Positions 14,290 through 19,405 of a stretch of 19,405 bases of DNA are shown piece by piece. Made by a program: the position numbers and the translations under genes. Position 1 is the first letter of the stretch, and each line of letters starts with the position of its first letter. Source of the DNA: Lachnospiraceae bacterium UBA1729 (GTDB taxonomy: Bacteria > Bacillota > Clostridia > Lachnospirales > Lachnospiraceae); the NCBI GenBank assembly GCA_002315945.1, contig DCIJ01000071.1:253-19657 (forward strand), read 5' to 3'. Under the pieces are notes generated by a model. The model had not been told where the DNA came from and searched no databases. It saw only the letters and a list, made by a program, of their open reading frames with translations.

Positions 14290-15411
14290 TTAGTCAAGAG
14301 TGTAAGCATCACCATAAGCTGCTTCAAACTCTGCCTGAGATGAAGGAACTACGATTTCGCCAGAGATGATCTTAGCCTTAACTTCTTCAACCTTGTCAAG
14401 AACGCCGTCTGCAAGATATGTAGTTGTAGGAGCAAGATCAACACCACCTGTTGTCAGGTCATATGTGTTAACACCAGCCTTGAATGATCCATCAACGATC
14501 TGCTTAGCTACATCATATACTGCGTTATCTACTCTCTTCATAGCAGATGTGATAACTGTTCCCTCTGCTACAGCGTGCTGATCAGAGTCAACACCGATTG
14601 CCTTGATACCAGCTTCTGCACAAGCATCAATTACACCAAGACCTGTACCACCTGCTGCGTGGAAGATGATATCAGCGCCGTTTGTAATCATTGTAGTTGC
14701 ATCTGTCTTACCAATTGCTGTATCAGCAAATGAGTTAGCGTTTGTCTGAAGTACAGTTGCATCAGCGTTAGCATCAAGAACACCAGCTGTGTAACCATAA
14801 CCAAATAAGTGCATAGCTTCTGAAGCCATACCAAGTTCGAAACCAACAGTGTTAGATTCTGTCATAAGACCAGCTACATAACCTACTAAGTATGAAGCCT
14901 GCTCCTGCTTGAACATAAGGCATTCTACGTTAGCAAGGTCAGCGTTTGAAGCATCATCAATGATAGCGAATTTCTGATCAGGGTTAGCTTCTGCTGCTGT
15001 CTTAGTAGCATCTGCAAGCATGTAGCCTACGCAGATGATAAGGTCACAACCTTCATCAATGAAAGTTTCAATGTTTGTTGCATAATCAGCGTCAGTGTTT
15101 GACTCAAGGTACTGAGCATCTACACCAAGCTCGTCAGCTGCTCTGGAAAGACCTTCCCATGCTGACTGGTTGAATGAACCATCGTTTACACCACCGACAT
15201 CAAGTACGATACCGATCTTTGCTTCTGATACAGCTGCCTCTGCAGGAGCTGCTTCTTCTGTTGCTTCTGTTGTTGCTTCTGCGTCAGCAGGAGCTGCTTC
15301 TTCTGTTGCTTCTGCTGCAGGAGCTGCTGCTTCTTCTGTCTTAGCGCCACAACCAGCGAGAACAGAAACACACATAGCACCTGTAAGAAGCATTGCTAAA
15401 AACTTCTTCAC
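14290..15411 (-). CDS. bmpA: BMP-family nucleoside-binding lipoprotein (ABC substrate-binding protein)
   Basis: A 373-residue exported lipoprotein. The signal peptide MKKFLAMLLTGAMCVSVLAG ends in the lipobox LAGC with lipidated Cys21. Residues about 24-65 form a low-complexity Ala/Glu/Thr linker that tethers the domain away from the membrane. The binding domain opens with 'KIGIVLDVGGVNDGSFNQSAWEGL', the hallmark of the BMP/PnrA/Med family, which binds purine and related nucleosides and feeds NupOPQ-type importers. The start is GTG (15409-15411) with a perfect AGGAGG 8 nt upstream. It is transcribed alone, 3.9 kb from the nup genes' operon, with its own palindromic promoter and strong terminator, as expected for a binding protein needed in excess over its permease. 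No other candidate binding protein is in the window. Confidence 0.93.
   Translation of the reverse strand: MKKFLAMLLTGAMCVSVLAGCGAKTEEAAAPAAEATEEAAPADAEATTEATEEAAPAEAAVSEAKIGIVLDVGGVNDGSFNQSAWEGLSRAADELGVDAQYLESNTDADYATNIETFIDEGCDLIICVGYMLADATKTAAEANPDQKFAIIDDASNADLANVECLMFKQEQASYLVGYVAGLMTESNTVGFELGMASEAMHLFGYGYTAGVLDANADATVLQTNANSFADTAIGKTDATTMITNGADIIFHAAGGTGLGVIDACAEAGIKAIGVDSDQHAVAEGTVITSAMKRVDNAVYDVAKQIVDGSFKAGVNTYDLTTGGVDLAPTTTYLADGVLDKVEEVKAKIISGEIVVPSSQAEFEAAYGDAYTLD
15243..15314. repeat. 27-bp direct repeat within the lipoprotein linker
   Basis: Positions 15243-15269 and 15288-15314 are identical over 27 bp, with a 45-bp period; a shorter third match starts near 15318. The period is a multiple of three, so copies encode the same 'TEEAAPA'-like peptide. 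Linker length is probably free to vary by slippage. Confidence 0.8.
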
Positions 15412-15454
15412 TTGTTTTTCCTCCTAAAAATAAATACTACTTTCTTCCTTATAG

Positions 15455-15488
15455 AAAACGGACACATTATATCACATGTGTCCGTTTT
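15455..15488 (-). promoter_or_regulatory. Inverted-repeat operator/promoter of the BMP lipoprotein gene
   Basis: A perfect 13-bp inverted repeat (AAAACGGACACAT at 15455-15467 and its complement at 15476-15488) encloses 8 nt. On the minus strand TGATATAAT, an extended -10 box, spans 15466-15474 and so lies across the centre of the palindrome, 55 bp upstream of the GTG start. A protein bound here would block RNA polymerase. The same sequence could also fold as a terminator for pdxY (T-run TTTTCT on the minus strand). Confidence 0.6.
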
Positions 15489-15502
15489 GTTTCTATCTGC
15501 AA

Positions 15503-15528
15503 AAATACACAATAATTAAGGTGTATTT
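15503..15528 (-). terminator. Possible pdxY terminator
   Basis: On the minus strand AAATACAC (15521-15528) pairs with GTGTATTT (15503-15510) across 10 nt, and the T-run continues to TTTTTGC. The stem is short and AT-rich, so it may be weak. It lies 75 bp after the pdxY stop. Confidence 0.4.
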
Positions 15529-15549
15529 CTGATTTTTGTGTACAAAATA

Positions 15550-15609
15550 TTCAGTGACTAGAGCTTCAGTGGCCAGAGTTTCAGTGACTAGAGCTTCAGT
15601 GACTAGAGC
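15550..15609. repeat. 15-bp tandem repeat across the pdxY stop codon (4 copies)
   Basis: Four abutting 15-bp units (15550-, 15565-, 15580-, 15595-15609) follow TTCAGTGACTAGAGC; units 1, 3 and 4 are identical and unit 2 differs at three positions. The real pdxY TAG stop (15603-15605) lies in unit 4. The unit is a multiple of three, so further in-frame TAG codons recur downstream in units 3 and 1. Confidence 0.92.
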
Positions 15610-16511
15610 TTCACTGCCTGTGCGAGTCTTCCAAGGCCTGGCTCAAAAGCAGCCCCATACCAGTGATTATCCAGTTTTGCTGTATCATCAATGCATCCCA
15701 ATACATAGTCTGCTGCTATCTTGGCTGCATTTAAGGTATCATGGCCATTCATAATTGCCCCAGAGAAAGCTGAAGCAAACACATCTCCAGTTCCATGGCA
15801 GGAATTAGGCCTCTTAGGATGGAGATAGTATTCCAGCTTGCCGTGACCATATATAGCAGCCCCTGAAATTGGAGCGCCACTGATATCTACATTATTAATC
15901 TTCAGTTCGGGGGACAGGGACACAAAGGCTTTGGTATTCTTAAGACTGATTCCCTCAGGGCAGGCACCTGTCATTACTATAGTACCACTACATATACCAG
16001 AAAGCTTCTCCAGTATTTCTAATAGGAAGTCTTCGTCATATTCTGCAGTATAGGGCGTACCTGTAAGCAGGCAGGCCTCTGTTATATTAGGAAGACAAAT
16101 ATCTGCCTGCGCAACCAGGCCCCTCATAGCCTCCACAAATTTGTCATCAAATCCCACATACAGTTTGCCGTTATCAGCCATGGCTGGATCGACAATCAGG
16201 GGGGCACCTTCATTTAAGCAACTATTTTTAATAGATTTCACTATATCCATCTGCCTGACACTGCCCAGATATCCGGTATACAGTCCGTCAAACTTAATTC
16301 CCTGCTCTATCCAGGCCTTCTCAATAACTGGCATGTCATCTGTCAGGTCATTGAATGTGAAGGATGAAAAAGCTGTATGAGTTGATAGAACTGCTGATGG
16401 CAGTATGGCTGTCTCCACTCCGCAGGCTGATAGAATAGGCAGTGCCACCGTCAGTGAGCACTGACCCACACATGAAATATCCTGTATAGTAAGAATTTTT
16501 TTGTAGTTCAT
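15603..16511 (-). CDS. pdxY: Pyridoxal/pyridoxamine kinase (PdxK/PdxY type)
   Basis: A 302-residue cytoplasmic ribokinase-fold kinase that phosphorylates B6 vitamers in the salvage route to pyridoxal phosphate. Features are the N-terminal 'ILTIQDISCVGQCSLTVALPILSACGVET', 'LPSAVLSTHTAF' (38-48), 'VDPAMADNGKLY' (107-118), and the anion-hole/catalytic 'HGTGDVFASAF' with base Asp243. I chose the ATG at 16509-16511, which has AGGAG 7 nt upstream and gives the family N-terminus; an upstream ATG at 16545-16547 would add 12 unrelated residues. It appears monocistronic. The gene's last codons are part of the 15-bp repeat array. PdxK versus PdxY naming cannot be separated from sequence alone. Confidence 0.9.
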   Translation of the reverse strand: MNYKKILTIQDISCVGQCSLTVALPILSACGVETAILPSAVLSTHTAFSSFTFNDLTDDMPVIEKAWIEQGIKFDGLYTGYLGSVRQMDIVKSIKNSCLNEGAPLIVDPAMADNGKLYVGFDDKFVEAMRGLVAQADICLPNITEACLLTGTPYTAEYDEDFLLEILEKLSGICSGTIVMTGACPEGISLKNTKAFVSLSPELKINNVDISGAPISGAAIYGHGKLEYYLHPKRPNSCHGTGDVFASAFSGAIMNGHDTLNAAKIAADYVLGCIDDTAKLDNHWYGAAFEPGLGRLAQAVKL

Positions 16512-16587
16512 AATAGTCTCCTGTTTAATAGGTTTGTTGCTGCGCAATCAGTTATTTTGTATTACGCTTACATATATTATGGCAGCA

Positions 16588-16633
16588 CTGACCATATGTA
16601 TATTGTCATTTAGAGTTCTTTTTATATGGTCAG
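16588..16633. repeat. 10-bp inverted repeat in the pdxY/CAP intergenic region
   Basis: CTGACCATAT (16588-16597) and ATATGGTCAG (16624-16633) are perfect inverted repeats 26 nt apart, in the 301-bp gap between the divergent pdxY and CAP genes. The spacing suits two half-sites of a looping or dimeric regulator, or a weak hairpin. Nothing around it codes for protein. Confidence 0.5.
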
Positions 16634-16655
16634 ATGATTTATGGCCTATGTGCAT

Positions 16656-16711
16656 CATTTTTGTGGCCCGGCTAGTATATTGCATCGATATATTGCATTT
16701 TTGTGGCCCGG
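16656..16711. repeat. 16-bp direct repeat upstream of the CAP gene
   Basis: CATTTTTGTGGCCCGG occurs identically at 16656-16671 and 16696-16711 (40-bp period). Nested between them TATATTGCAT occurs at 16676-16685 and 16689-16698 (13-bp period). They lie 14-70 bp upstream of the likely CAP promoter, so they could be duplicated activator sites. Confidence 0.7.
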
Positions 16712-16724
16712 GTATTAGATGGCA

Positions 16725-16753
16725 TTTACATTTTGAGTCAGATATAGTATCCT
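16725..16753 (+). promoter_or_regulatory. Candidate promoter of the CAP gene
   Basis: TTTACA (16725-16730) and TATCCT (16748-16753) have a 17-nt spacer, 59 bp before the ATG. The -10 is imperfect. An alternative -10 TATAGT at 16744-16749 is poorly spaced. Confidence 0.4.
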
Positions 16754-16812
16754 TTTTCGGGGTAATTTACAAGGTTATATCGTGAATTAATATTTTTAAA
16801 AAGGGTAGTGTA

Positions 16813-17457
16813 ATGATAATGTTTGATATTTTTAAGAAAATAGCGGTAGCTGTTGTTACCGGAGTTACAGTTTCAACTGTTTTTTGTTCTACAGTTCTGG
16901 CAGCGCCAAAGACCATGCCTGATGGCAATCAGTTTGATGCTGATTATTACAGAGCCAACAATCCAGACGTGGTTATCGTTCTCGGTCCTGACGAAGAGGT
17001 CCTGTATAATCATTATTTAACATTTGGGAAAGCAGAAGGACGGGCTCCTTATGACAATACCCCCTCAGTAGATCCCAATGCTCAGTCAGTAGATCCCAAT
17101 GCTCAGGCTGTACTGAATCTGGTAAATATTGCTCGTGGGGAACAGGGCCTATCGGGTCTTACTTTAGACAGCACCCTAACCGAATGTGCTCTTGTCAGAG
17201 CCAGAGAAATCAATGCCACAGGCTGTTTCTCTCACACCCGTCCTGATGGGACAAAATGCTTCACAGCTTTTTCCCAGTGTGGAATCTCCTACCGATATGC
17301 CGGCGAAAATATCGCCTATGGCTTTGCAAATGCCAATGACGTAATGCAGGGCTGGATGAACTCTCCAGGTCACAGAAGCAATATCCTGAATTCAAATTTC
17401 GGGAAGCTTGGCGTTGCCAAGGTTGGAATCTACTGGGTTCAGCTGTTTACCAATTGA
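16813..17457 (+). CDS. Secreted CAP/SCP domain protein
   Basis: A 214-residue exported protein. The N-terminal signal peptide has basic KK at 8-9, a hydrophobic core at 10-28 and a likely cut after 'VLA-A' (about 30). Residues 41-80 form one copy of a short module ('FDADYYRANNPDV...LYNHYLTFGKAEGR') that is common, often repeated, in secreted Lachnospiraceae proteins. A seven-residue tandem linker (SVDPNAQ twice) leads into a CAP domain (about 98-214) with the signature blocks 'FSHTRPDG' (139-146), 'GENIAYG' (164-170) and 'WMNSPGHRSNIL' (181-192), including conserved His140, Glu165 and His187. The role of bacterial CAP proteins is unsettled. It is the only complete plus-strand gene here; AAAGGG lies 8 nt before the first ATG, and a second ATG two codons on is possible. 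Confidence 0.9.
   Translation: MIMFDIFKKIAVAVVTGVTVSTVFCSTVLAAPKTMPDGNQFDADYYRANNPDVVIVLGPDEEVLYNHYLTFGKAEGRAPYDNTPSVDPNAQSVDPNAQAVLNLVNIARGEQGLSGLTLDSTLTECALVRAREINATGCFSHTRPDGTKCFTAFSQCGISYRYAGENIAYGFANANDVMQGWMNSPGHRSNILNSNFGKLGVAKVGIYWVQLFTN
17065..17106. repeat. Perfect 21-bp tandem duplication in the CAP gene
   Basis: Positions 17065-17085 and 17086-17106 are identical. The unit encodes SVDPNAQ in frame, in the linker between the N-terminal module and the CAP domain. No synonymous change separates the copies, so the duplication is recent. Confidence 0.95.
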
Positions 17458-17466
17458 CGAGGTGAA

Positions 17467-17514
17467 GTACTGTTATTTGTTTTGTTCTTTGTACTGTTAT
17501 TTGTACTGTTATTT
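17467..17514. repeat. 12-bp tandem repeat between convergent genes, across the MBL stop (4 copies)
   Basis: Units 17467-, 17479-, 17491- and 17503-17514 follow GTACTGTTATTT; three are identical and the second differs at three positions. The TAA stop of the MBL-fold gene (17509-17511) lies in the fourth unit, and because 12 is a multiple of three, in-frame TAA codons recur in the other perfect units. The array fills almost the whole 51-bp gap to the convergent CAP gene, where no hairpin terminator is seen. Confidence 0.92.
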
Positions 17515-18231
17515 GTTTAATGGTCTCAATTTGATTCTGTCAAGATATGGCAAAAACCTCTCAAGATCCTTTACACTGAAGGGTTTTCCGTGGGCTGGAT
17601 ATATAATGGATGGCTTGATGGCAATTATTTTTTCCCATGTTTTCTTGAAATCGTCAAGGTCTTCAATCCAAATAATAGTCCGTCTGATGCTGGGAAAATT
17701 GTTCATGGCTGCGTCTCCGCAGAGAAGAATTCCATTAGAAAAAAAGGAAATATGATCCGCCGTATGTCCTGGTGTCTCAATTGCTTCAAACTGCAGCATG
17801 GAGCAAATCCTGGCATATTCATCCGAATCAATGGTTATTAACCTTTTTAGATATTCATTTTTTATTGCAGGGAACAGGTGCTGACCTTTTCCCAATACGC
17901 CTAATAGCTGGCAAAACAGATAAGCTAACAGGCTTGAGCAGCCTCCGTCAAATGAATTCTGACCTCTTCTTAGTCGCTCGATTGCCTTAGGATGAATTAT
18001 TACCCTTGCATCTGTGATTTCCAGCATTTCATTTAAGAAACCTGCATGGTCATCATGGGCATGAGTTAAGAAAATGTACTTAATTTCTCTTGGATGGATA
18101 TTCTCAGCCGCCAGTCTTTTTATTACTTTGGAAAAATCATTGTGGTACCCTGTGTCAATCATGATGTATCCATTATCGCAGGAAACCAGATAAGTATTTA
18201 CTATTCTGCTACCAATATTAATTATCTGCAT
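17509..18231 (-). CDS. Metallo-beta-lactamase fold hydrolase
   Basis: A 240-residue cytoplasmic MBL-superfamily hydrolase. Metal ligands are visible in 'THAHDDH' (His57, His59, Asp61, His62), 'PGHT' (His156), 'CGDA' (Asp173) and 'YPAHGKP' (His214). This full set suggests a dinuclear metal site. The overall plan resembles glyoxalase-II-like thioester hydrolases and related small MBL proteins; substrate is not readable. It is the third gene of an operon with an FMN-binding protein and an acyl-CoA thioesterase, 40 bp after the latter, with a GAGGGGGT ribosome binding site 9 nt from the ATG. Thioester hydrolysis would fit the neighbour but is inference only. Confidence 0.85.
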   Translation of the reverse strand: MQIINIGSRIVNTYLVSCDNGYIMIDTGYHNDFSKVIKRLAAENIHPREIKYIFLTHAHDDHAGFLNEMLEITDARVIIHPKAIERLRRGQNSFDGGCSSLLAYLFCQLLGVLGKGQHLFPAIKNEYLKRLITIDSDEYARICSMLQFEAIETPGHTADHISFFSNGILLCGDAAMNNFPSIRRTIIWIEDLDDFKKTWEKIIAIKPSIIYPAHGKPFSVKDLERFLPYLDRIKLRPLNK

Positions 18232-18234
18232 TTG

Positions 18235-18290
18235 AGTCTACCCCCTCAAAAATAGAACAAGCATGTATAGTCTACCCATAAAAGTGGAAC
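18235..18290. repeat. Degenerate duplication of the thioesterase gene end
   Basis: Segment 18269-18290 (last codons plus TAG stop of the thioesterase gene) and segment 18235-18258 share AGTCTACCC exactly and then align as (C/T)AAAA(A/G)T(A/G)GAAC after a 2-nt gap. The period is 34 bp. The downstream copy supplies the GAGGGGG ribosome binding site of the MBL gene. It is less clear-cut than the other gene-end repeats and could be partly chance. Confidence 0.5.
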
Positions 18291-18775
18291 CCTTCGGCTC
18301 GTTGAGTCTTTCTAATTTCTCTTCTGGCATTGGCCTTTTCCCAATCTTCACGATCCTCATCAGTTTCTAATATTAGTTCTGGAATCTTGGCAGGCTTGCC
18401 ATTCTCATCCAATCCAATAAGGGTTAAAAAGGCTCTATTAACAAGTTCCTTTTTCCCATCCAGATGTTCAACATAGGTCTCCACCTTGATTTCCATGGAG
18501 CAATTTCCCACATGAGTAGTCTTGCCCTTAATCACGATTACATCATCTATGCCAGCTCCTCTTAGGAACTTCAGATTGTCCACCGACCCTGTGACCACGT
18601 CCATACCGGTATGTCTCTTGGCCACAAGCACCGCCACATCATCTATCCAGGACATGAGAGTTCCACCGTATAGCCTTCCAGCTGCATTCAGGTCCTCCGG
18701 ATGCATGAGGTGAACAGTTTCTACCTTGGAATATTCCACTGTTCTTTTTATTGTTGCGTTATTTTCTGATTCCAT
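18272..18775 (-). CDS. Acyl-CoA thioesterase (hotdog fold)
   Basis: A 167-residue single-hotdog protein of the BFIT/BACH-YciA type acyl-CoA hydrolases. The hallmarks are 'HLMHPEDLNAAGRLYGGTLMSWIDDVAVLVAKRH' (about 22-55), where Asn/Gly-Gly and the acidic residues on the long helix line the active site, and 'VTGSVDNLKFLRGAGIDDVI' in the second half. It would hydrolyse acyl-CoA thioesters; chain length is unknown. The start overlaps the end of the FMN-binding gene by 17 bp, with GAGG 10 nt upstream. The basic C-terminal tail ('ARREIRKTQRAEGFHFYG') is family-typical. Confidence 0.88.
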   Translation of the reverse strand: MESENNATIKRTVEYSKVETVHLMHPEDLNAAGRLYGGTLMSWIDDVAVLVAKRHTGMDVVTGSVDNLKFLRGAGIDDVIVIKGKTTHVGNCSMEIKVETYVEHLDGKKELVNRAFLTLIGLDENGKPAKIPELILETDEDREDWEKANARREIRKTQRAEGFHFYG

Positions 18776-19160
18776 TTTTGATTGCCTCTTCGATTGCTTT
18801 CTTGATTACCCTGCTGGAGTTGGTGGCACCTGATACTGTATCAACATCCAGCCTCTGTTCCTCTACTACTCTCCTAGTAATCACTTCAGCTGCAGCGCCC
18901 CGCTCATTATGATACTCAAGCAGATTTATCTCAGTTATAGCGCCATCCTTCACCACTACCCTGACTGATGCAGCGATAAAATTCACATCACACTCCCCTT
19001 CATACACTCCGTCTGGGACCTGCGACAAATCTATCTCTGTAATAGTCATATCTCTGACCTTGCTCTGATACTCCATAACGCTATTCAAATACGTCATTCC
19101 TATGAATAATACCAAAAATGTAAGCACAACGCCTACTGTAATTATATTTTTCCTCTTCAT
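18759..19160 (-). CDS. Membrane-anchored FMN-binding domain protein
   Basis: A 133-residue protein with one N-terminal membrane segment (about 6-25) and an extracytoplasmic FMN_bind domain. 'DGVYEGECD' (50-58) opens the domain, and 'VDTVSGATNSS' (106-116) carries the SGAT flavinylation motif, so Thr113 is expected to receive FMN through a phosphoester bond made by an ApbE-type transferase. Such proteins resemble RnfG/NqrC and carry electrons at the membrane. It is first in the operon with the thioesterase and MBL genes. No apbE gene is in the window. AGGA lies about 10 nt from the ATG. Only about 90 bp separate it from the left-end signals of the IS110 element. Confidence 0.87.
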   Translation of the reverse strand: MKRKNIITVGVVLTFLVLFIGMTYLNSVMEYQSKVRDMTITEIDLSQVPDGVYEGECDVNFIAASVRVVVKDGAITEINLLEYHNERGAAAEVITRRVVEEQRLDVDTVSGATNSSRVIKKAIEEAIKNGIRK

Positions 19161-19246
19161 GGTTCATGTTTCCTGTCTTTTCACCAATTTTTGCTTTTTT
19201 CTACGTTTGAAATTCAAGAATTGCCATTTTCACTAGACAATATGTA

Positions 19247-19340
19247 ATGACCTCCACTTTGTAAACTTCGTGGATTTACCTGTATAATAAAGTTGTTGAG
19301 ACAATATAAACAGGGATTACCGCATACAAAGGGAGGTCAT
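19247..19340 (+). repeat. Inverted repeat in the IS110 left end that masks the transposase ribosome binding site
   Basis: Left arm 19247-19263 and right arm 19325-19340 pair over 16 bp with a single bulged A (19256). The right arm contains GGGAGG, the transposase Shine-Dalgarno; the left arm supplies CCTCC. The promoter -10 at 19283-19288 lies between the arms, so only transcripts entering from upstream contain both arms and can fold. Confidence 0.7.
19259..19288 (+). promoter_or_regulatory. Transposase promoter
   Basis: TTGTAA (19259-19264) and a consensus TATAAT (19283-19288) with an 18-nt spacer, about 55 bp before the transposase ATG. The -35 lies inside the left arm of the inverted repeat. 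Confidence 0.6.
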
Positions 19341-19343
19341 CAA

Positions 19344-19405
19344 ATGAATAATAACACAGTTTACGTAGGAATGGATGTACATAAGGAAAGTTTTTCACTT
19401 TGTGC
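19344..19405 (+). CDS. IS110-family transposase, N-terminal fragment (cut by window end)
   Basis: Twenty codons are visible, reading MNNNTVYVGMDVHKESFSLC, the invariant start of IS110-family (DEDD, RuvC-like) transposases; the Asp of 'GMDVHKE' is the first catalytic acid. GGGAGG lies 8 nt upstream of the ATG. The rest is outside the window, so IS110 versus IS1111 subgroup and integrity cannot be judged. In IS110 proper, the non-coding end upstream of the gene encodes a bridge RNA that guides target choice; the 19161-19343 stretch may hold it, but I cannot define it. The left end of the element is not resolved. Confidence 0.88.
   Translation, partial: MNNNTVYVGMDVHKESFSLC

Noticed and set aside
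15170..15427. Ala/Ser-rich open frame antisense to the lipoprotein linker, and Gln-rich frame on the same strand
   Set aside because: Both are shadows of the repetitive GCT/TCT-rich linker DNA of the lipoprotein gene.
15550..15609. Possible CRISPR array
   Set aside because: The 15-bp units abut without spacers; this is a simple tandem repeat.

Overview
The window looks like chromosome of an anaerobic member of the Lachnospiraceae (Clostridia). The reasons are a moderate G+C content, strong AGGAGG-type ribosome binding sites, a DUF4317 gene, a secreted CAP protein carrying the short 'FDADYY...NHYLTFGKAEGR' module common in that family, an oxygen-sensitive glycyl radical enzyme, and a BmpA/NupOPQ nucleoside importer. 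Genus is not resolved (Butyrivibrio, Pseudobutyrivibrio or Roseburia-like is a guess). Almost every gene is on the minus strand; only the CAP gene and the transposase at the right edge are on the plus strand.

Layout, left to right. Positions 1-170 hold two tandem near-consensus promoters and a boxA-like element firing leftward out of the window, the usual architecture upstream of an rRNA operon. Positions 474-1141 hold a small AT-rich DUF4258/YgiT toxin-antitoxin-like pair with its own palindromic promoter and a strong terminator. Positions 1292-4260 hold a cytidine deaminase - adenosine deaminase - DUF4317 operon. Positions 4315-10490 hold an apparent five-gene operon: YjjI-type glycyl radical enzyme, YjjW-type activase, and the nucleoside ABC transporter NupO-NupP-NupQ. 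Positions 10559-14180 hold a two-gene signalling operon: an HD-GYP protein with a C-terminal receiver, then a membrane hybrid histidine kinase that has no ATPase domain. Positions 14213-15488 hold the BMP-family nucleoside-binding lipoprotein, whose -10 box lies inside a 13-bp inverted repeat. Next come a pyridoxal/pyridoxamine kinase (15603-16511), a divergent repeat-rich intergenic region, a secreted CAP-domain protein (16813-17457, plus strand), and a convergent operon of FMN-binding protein, acyl-CoA thioesterase and metallo-beta-lactamase-fold hydrolase (17509-19160). The right edge cuts into an IS110-family element.

Working together: the lipoprotein and NupOPQ should import nucleosides; Cdd and Add deaminate cytidine and adenosine; the YjjI/YjjW pair sits in the same operon as the importer. 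In E. coli the same two genes lie beside deoCABD, so a link between this uncharacterised glycyl radical enzyme and nucleoside or (deoxy)ribose catabolism is the most attractive biological lead here.

Two further points stand out. Five gene ends (kinase, HD-GYP, pdxY, thioesterase, MBL) carry short tandem or near-tandem duplications that include the stop codon. The hybrid kinase keeps phosphorelay residues (His, Asp, His) but appears to have lost its kinase engine.
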